A DNA stretch of 64,000 bases, taken from contig NZ_JAUQON010000006.1 of NCBI RefSeq assembly GCF_030580955.1, positions 310,001 through 374,000 on the forward strand, in the 5' to 3' direction. This DNA comes from Hymenobacter convexus. Lineage in GTDB: Bacteria > Bacteroidota > Bacteroidia > Cytophagales > Hymenobacteraceae. Below, one piece after another: positions 60,647-64,000 of this stretch. The notes beneath the pieces were generated by a model. It was not told where the DNA came from. It saw nothing but the letters and a program-made list of their open reading frames with translations, and did not search any database. Both the position numbers and the translations under genes were made by a program. The number at the start of each line of letters is the position of its first letter. Positions within the stretch are counted from its first letter, which is position 1.

Positions 60647-61036
60647 CATACCTGCGCTCACGCGGGCGGCATCGTCCCGCAACAGGCTGGGGATGGAGCC
60701 CGGGGCGGCGGTGGCCGTCGTGATGAGGGCCAGCCGGGTGCGCAGGGGGTCCCACTGCTGCTTCTGCAACAAGTCGCCCCAGACCCGAAGCGTCTTCCAC
60801 CAGTCGGTGCTGCGATTCGACAAGACCGCCTGCCGTTTGGTGCTCAGGTGGTGCTTGAGCTGCTGGAGTTCGGTCGCCGTCGCGCTTTGCATCTCCACGT
60901 CGTCCAGCCCTTCCAGGATGAGGGCGGACTCTTCGCCATAGGCCGTGAGCAGGGCGTAGAGCGCATACTGGGCTTGGTAGAGGTAGCTCAACGCCTGGGG
61001 ACCGGCAGCGGCTGAAAAGGAAGCACTCATGTGCAT
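60647..61036 (-). pseudogene. DUF4297-like defence nuclease, N-terminal fragment
   Basis: About 130 codons remain. The N-terminus has AGPQALSYLYQAQYALYALL, then ALILEGLDDVEMQ, LQQLKHHL and DWWKTLRVWGDLL. This is the pattern of the DUF4297/Cap4-type nuclease domain (PD-(D/E)xK fold, with D/E in GLDDVE and the lysine in QLKHH) found in CBASS and ABC-three-component defence systems. After LLRDDAARVSAGM the frame runs into unrelated DNA at about 60,647, so the gene is cut. It lies downstream of the RHS immunity gene on the same strand. Confidence 0.55.
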
Positions 61037-61075
61037 GATAGGTAGAAGCAGAAAGCTGTTCGCGTGTATTATTGC

Positions 61076-61471
61076 TTATTCGCTAAAAGAAATGCATATA
61101 TAATCGTATGAACTTTTAAAATCGGTGAAGTACTCAACTACCATCCCATTGTGCGTGATGCGCTCTTGAAGACTATTAAGTCCAGTTAAGTGTATGAATG
61201 CGCGCTTGAGCAAGCTGTAGTCAGGGTCAGCATATCTACTGGACACGTTTATGTTTTTTAGAAATTGATTATGAAAAACGTAGTTACAAGCCAAGTTCAT
61301 ATCTGGCTGATTATCAACTGGCACAAATGAGAATGTTTTCCAATTTTCATTATCAACAACCAAAGTCAGTTTGCCTTTTTGCTTGATTTTGATTAACGAG
61401 TCTTGGGACGTTGATGCGTCAAATTTTTCGTTGTAGATGATAAACTCACCCTTAAAGATGTTGATTGTCAT
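61076..61471 (-). CDS. Probable immunity protein for the RHS toxin
   Basis: A 131-residue protein, AT-rich, unlike the GC-rich RHS gene. It has MTINIFKGEFIIYNEKFDAS at the start, mixed beta and alpha structure, and no signal peptide. The ATG overlaps the RHS stop by four bases (ATGA), the usual layout of toxin and immunity genes in polymorphic toxin loci. Family unknown; the role is inferred from position and composition. Confidence 0.65.
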   Translation of the reverse strand: MTINIFKGEFIIYNEKFDASTSQDSLIKIKQKGKLTLVVDNENWKTFSFVPVDNQPDMNLACNYVFHNQFLKNINVSSRYADPDYSLLKRAFIHLTGLNSLQERITHNGMVVEYFTDFKSSYDYICISFSE

Positions 61472-64000
61472 GGGGTCACAAATGGAGTAACAGCGCCTTT
61501 TTGTGCAACTTGCTGCAAGTTTGGGATGTAAAGTTGAGGTAATCCTCCTACACCATGTTGAGGATTTGCATAAGTCGTGCCCATTGCGGCAGGAGTTTCG
61601 CTGGTTATCGTATAAGCAGCGGTTGTAGGACGGTAGCCGTGAACAGGGTGCGGGCCCACTTGTAGGCCCTGGGAAAATTTTGAAGCACTACCCCCAGCCC
61701 TTTGTAGTCCTCTGCTAGTAGTGGCAAAATTGCCACCACCAGGCTCCCCTGCGTGGACTACTGTACCCGGCTTAAGGGTCACATCACGCCATTTGTCTAC
61801 CCCCGGATAATTGCCTTTTCCTTGCCAACCAGCAGCTTGTTGTGCGGCGGTGGGCTCACTAGCCGCAGCAGGAGCTAAAGAAGCAGCCTCGCGAGCAGCG
61901 CCTGAAGCCGCTCCCCCCATAGCAAGATTACCCAACGTTGTAAGAGTACTAAAGCCAGCCTGTTGGTATTCATTGCGATTAACGGTATGCCCTTCCAAAG
62001 TAGTAGCATTTCCTCTATCAAAAAAACCAGTAGCATAAACGTGAGCGTCATTGGCGACATTATAGAGTACCCGAGCGGCCAATCCTATCCCTTCTCCACC
62101 CGGGAGGGTACTCACTACGTCAATAGCGGTGGACAATTTTTCTGCCCTATTAGGCTGATGTTGACTAATGGTGCCGACCACAGCAGGGTCAGGAGGCGGG
62201 CAGCCGCCAGGGCAGCGTCCATTAGCATCCGCATAGCGCACAGCATTGTCGTAACCAAAGGAATAAGGTGTCCAAGATTCCTGTCCGTTTTCAATTTCTG
62301 GGTCTACGGCATGCCACTGGCCAATCTGGTAGTCGAAGAAGCGCCAGTCTTGGTGGTTCCAGTTCAGTCCCAGGTCGGCCTGGAACTCCTTGCCGTTGAA
62401 CTTGTACTGGCTCAACGACTTGATGCCCGGCGAGGCGTAGTTGGCCCCGGCCAGGTCCAGGCCGAAGGGGTCGTACTGGTTTTCCTGCACTTGCAGGCCC
62501 TGGCGGTGCTCGATGGTCACGTCGTCGAAGTACACATCGGCGGCGCTCTCGTTGCCCACGTACACGCTCACGTAGCCGTTCTGCTGGATGATGAATGGCC
62601 GGATGTTAAGCGAATCGTAATTATTAAGTGCCGTGCTTTGTAGCTGGACGGTAATGGGCGACCCCACAAGCACCGAATCCTCGTTGAACACCAGCATACG
62701 CAAGTACCCTTTAGGTACCCCACCCGGCAATTGCGTCAGCGCCATAGCCAATGGAGCCGCGTTCAGCCCTACCTGCAATAAGGGCAAAGCTCCGCGCCGT
62801 GAGCCATCGGGCCCCGCTGGGACGCCCGTTGCGGGGGCGGGTTGCAACAGAGAGGCAATGAAGCCGACCAGCGAGAAGGCAGAGTTGCTGCTCGTGGCTT
62901 GCGGGTAGAGACCGAAGGCCGTGGCGCGCACCGTGTCGCCCTTCTGCACGGCAAACTGGGTGAGCGGCCCTAGCGGAGTCGGGCCCACCTGCGCGCCGGG
63001 GGTAGCGGGCACGGCATGAGGTGCGGCGTTGAGTAGGGCCACGTAGCTGCCGGTGCGGGCCATGTTGCGCCCCCCTACATTGCTCACGTTTTGGGCTACG
63101 GGCGAACTCACGCTTAGCGAATCAAACTGCTGGCTTTCGCGCCTGTGTATGGTGGAGTCTTGTTCAAGCGTGGCGTCCAGCGTACGGACATGACCAGAGC
63201 GGTAAGCCATGCGCATGTTGCCCAGGTGGTCTTTAAAAGTGAACTCGCGCTCGTAGCGCACATGCCACTGCCGGGCCGCGTCGCGTTGCGCAAAGCGTAG
63301 CACCCGGCCCTCGGCGTGGGGGAAGAAGCGCAACGAGTCCTGCTCGTATTGGTAGGGGCCCAGGTAGTCGGTGCGCAACGTCGGCTTGCCGCTTTGGTAG
63401 ACCAGCTTGGCCACCTTCTGTCCGGCGGCCGTGTAGCGGAATACAATACTATCGCCCCCGATGCCGAAATGAATCTGCCGGGGCAGGTTCAGGTGGTTGT
63501 AGGCGATGCCTGTGATGCCCTTGTTGCGGTCCTGCGTCAGGTTGCCGTTGGCGTCGTAGAGGTACTCTTGGACCAGGTGTGTGCCGCCCTCCTGAAAGTC
63601 GCCCGCCAGCGAGGTAGGTGCCCCCTCATAGCCGCGCGGACGGGGCAGTTGGTTGCCTGTCACGTTGTCGTTCACAGCTTGCAGATGGTTGCCGACATAG
63701 GCGTAAAGCAGGTTGTCCACCGGCCCGAATTGCTTCGTCGTGGCATGGGTGGCGTTGGCCAGCAGGCCCCGGCGGCGCAGGGTCAGCAGGTTGCCGTTGT
63801 CGTCGTAGCTGGCAAAGGAAAGGCGGTAGTTATCGAACTCGCCCGTCCACGCCCCCGTGGTGTTGGTCAGCCCCCCGGTGCCCGCCCGGGCCACGAAGTC
63901 GCCTTGCAGCAGGCGGTTGAGCGGGTCGTACACGTAGCCGTAGGCCCGGTGCACGCCGTCGCGGCCCCGCCAGGTCTGGCCCGTCAGGTTGCCGTTGTAC
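61468..64000 (-). CDS. RHS repeat-associated core protein with C-terminal toxin (5' end outside window)
   Basis: An RHS protein whose N-terminus lies beyond base 64000; the frame stays open to the edge. RHS/YD repeats include YGYVYDPLNR, YDANGNLTQDRN and YDDNGNLL. The RHS core ends at YDPFGLDLAGANY, YKFNGKEFQADLGLNWNHQ, WRFFDYQIGQWHAVDPE and the YGYDNAVRYADANGR-type boundary. The last 120 residues are a different domain (KWRDVTLKPGTVVHAGEPGG, YIPNLQQ), possibly related to TNT or ADP-ribosyltransferase-type NAD-targeting toxins. Contact-dependent delivery is likely; the toxin activity is inferred. The stop overlaps the immunity gene start. Confidence 0.85.
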   Translation of the reverse strand, partial: YNGNLTGQTWRGRDGVHRAYGYVYDPLNRLLQGDFVARAGTGGLTNTTGAWTGEFDNYRLSFASYDDNGNLLTLRRRGLLANATHATTKQFGPVDNLLYAYVGNHLQAVNDNVTGNQLPRPRGYEGAPTSLAGDFQEGGTHLVQEYLYDANGNLTQDRNKGITGIAYNHLNLPRQIHFGIGGDSIVFRYTAAGQKVAKLVYQSGKPTLRTDYLGPYQYEQDSLRFFPHAEGRVLRFAQRDAARQWHVRYEREFTFKDHLGNMRMAYRSGHVRTLDATLEQDSTIHRRESQQFDSLSVSSPVAQNVSNVGGRNMARTGSYVALLNAAPHAVPATPGAQVGPTPLGPLTQFAVQKGDTVRATAFGLYPQATSSNSAFSLVGFIASLLQPAPATGVPAGPDGSRRGALPLLQVGLNAAPLAMALTQLPGGVPKGYLRMLVFNEDSVLVGSPITVQLQSTALNNYDSLNIRPFIIQQNGYVSVYVGNESAADVYFDDVTIEHRQGLQVQENQYDPFGLDLAGANYASPGIKSLSQYKFNGKEFQADLGLNWNHQDWRFFDYQIGQWHAVDPEIENGQESWTPYSFGYDNAVRYADANGRCPGGCPPPDPAVVGTISQHQPNRAEKLSTAIDVVSTLPGGEGIGLAARVLYNVANDAHVYATGFFDRGNATTLEGHTVNRNEYQQAGFSTLTTLGNLAMGGAASGAAREAASLAPAAASEPTAAQQAAGWQGKGNYPGVDKWRDVTLKPGTVVHAGEPGGGNFATTSRGLQRAGGSASKFSQGLQVGPHPVHGYRPTTAAYTITSETPAAMGTTYANPQHGVGGLPQLYIPNLQQVAQKGAVTPFVTP

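Overview
The window looks like about 64 kb of a high-GC Bacteroidota chromosome, most likely Hymenobacter or a close relative. This is inferred from TonB-dependent receptors with a carboxypeptidase-like N-terminal domain, a secreted protein with a type IX (Por) C-terminal sorting domain, LytS/LytTR regulation, glycine-zipper OmpA proteins, TAnnTTTG -7 promoter boxes and the general lack of Shine-Dalgarno sequences. No 16S rRNA gene or other marker is present to prove the genus.

Region 1 (1-38,260) is ordinary chromosome. It runs from a truncated outer-membrane receptor through a tight operon (M16 peptidase, secreted hydrolase, stand-alone SRA domain), a glycosyltransferase 9, a flotillin, an Lrp regulator, a DsbD-type thiol reductase, a CorC/CNNM transporter, a gamma-carbonic anhydrase, a radical SAM protein and endonuclease III. 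It continues with a cluster of glycine-zipper/OmpA envelope proteins, accD, class I fructose-bisphosphate aldolase, another OmpA lipoprotein, a type IX substrate, a complete TonB receptor, a metallo-beta-lactamase-fold hydrolase, small outer-membrane barrels, a metallophosphoesterase lipoprotein, a LytTR two-component operon, a second alpha/beta hydrolase, cystathionine gamma-synthase, a DUF2167 membrane protein and a VTT-domain membrane protein. Two families of dispersed palindromic repeats lie between these genes. The region closes with tRNA-Arg(ACG) and its promoter and terminator.

Region 2 (about 38,300-60,640) is an integrated mobile element next to the tRNA. It carries a 611-residue protein, a 2978-residue polyvalent protein (ParB-like and RadC/JAMM domains plus a long virion-type C-terminus), several helix-turn-helix proteins, Rha and Bro-N antirepressor-like proteins, and a 492-residue protein that I read as a minimal family-A-like nucleic acid polymerase. 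Immediately downstream of that protein is about 0.6 kb of noncoding DNA filled with several repeat families, almost all spaced 20-23 bp apart, which looks like a replication origin. Several element genes share a GTATCTT promoter motif. No integrase, terminase, portal or capsid gene was recognised, so the element may be a phage-plasmid, a satellite or a decayed prophage.

Region 3 (about 60,640-64,000) reads leftwards. It holds the C-terminal part of an RHS toxin that runs off the window, a small AT-rich likely immunity gene overlapping it by four bases, and the truncated N-terminus of a DUF4297-like defence nuclease that stops where the mobile element appears to end.
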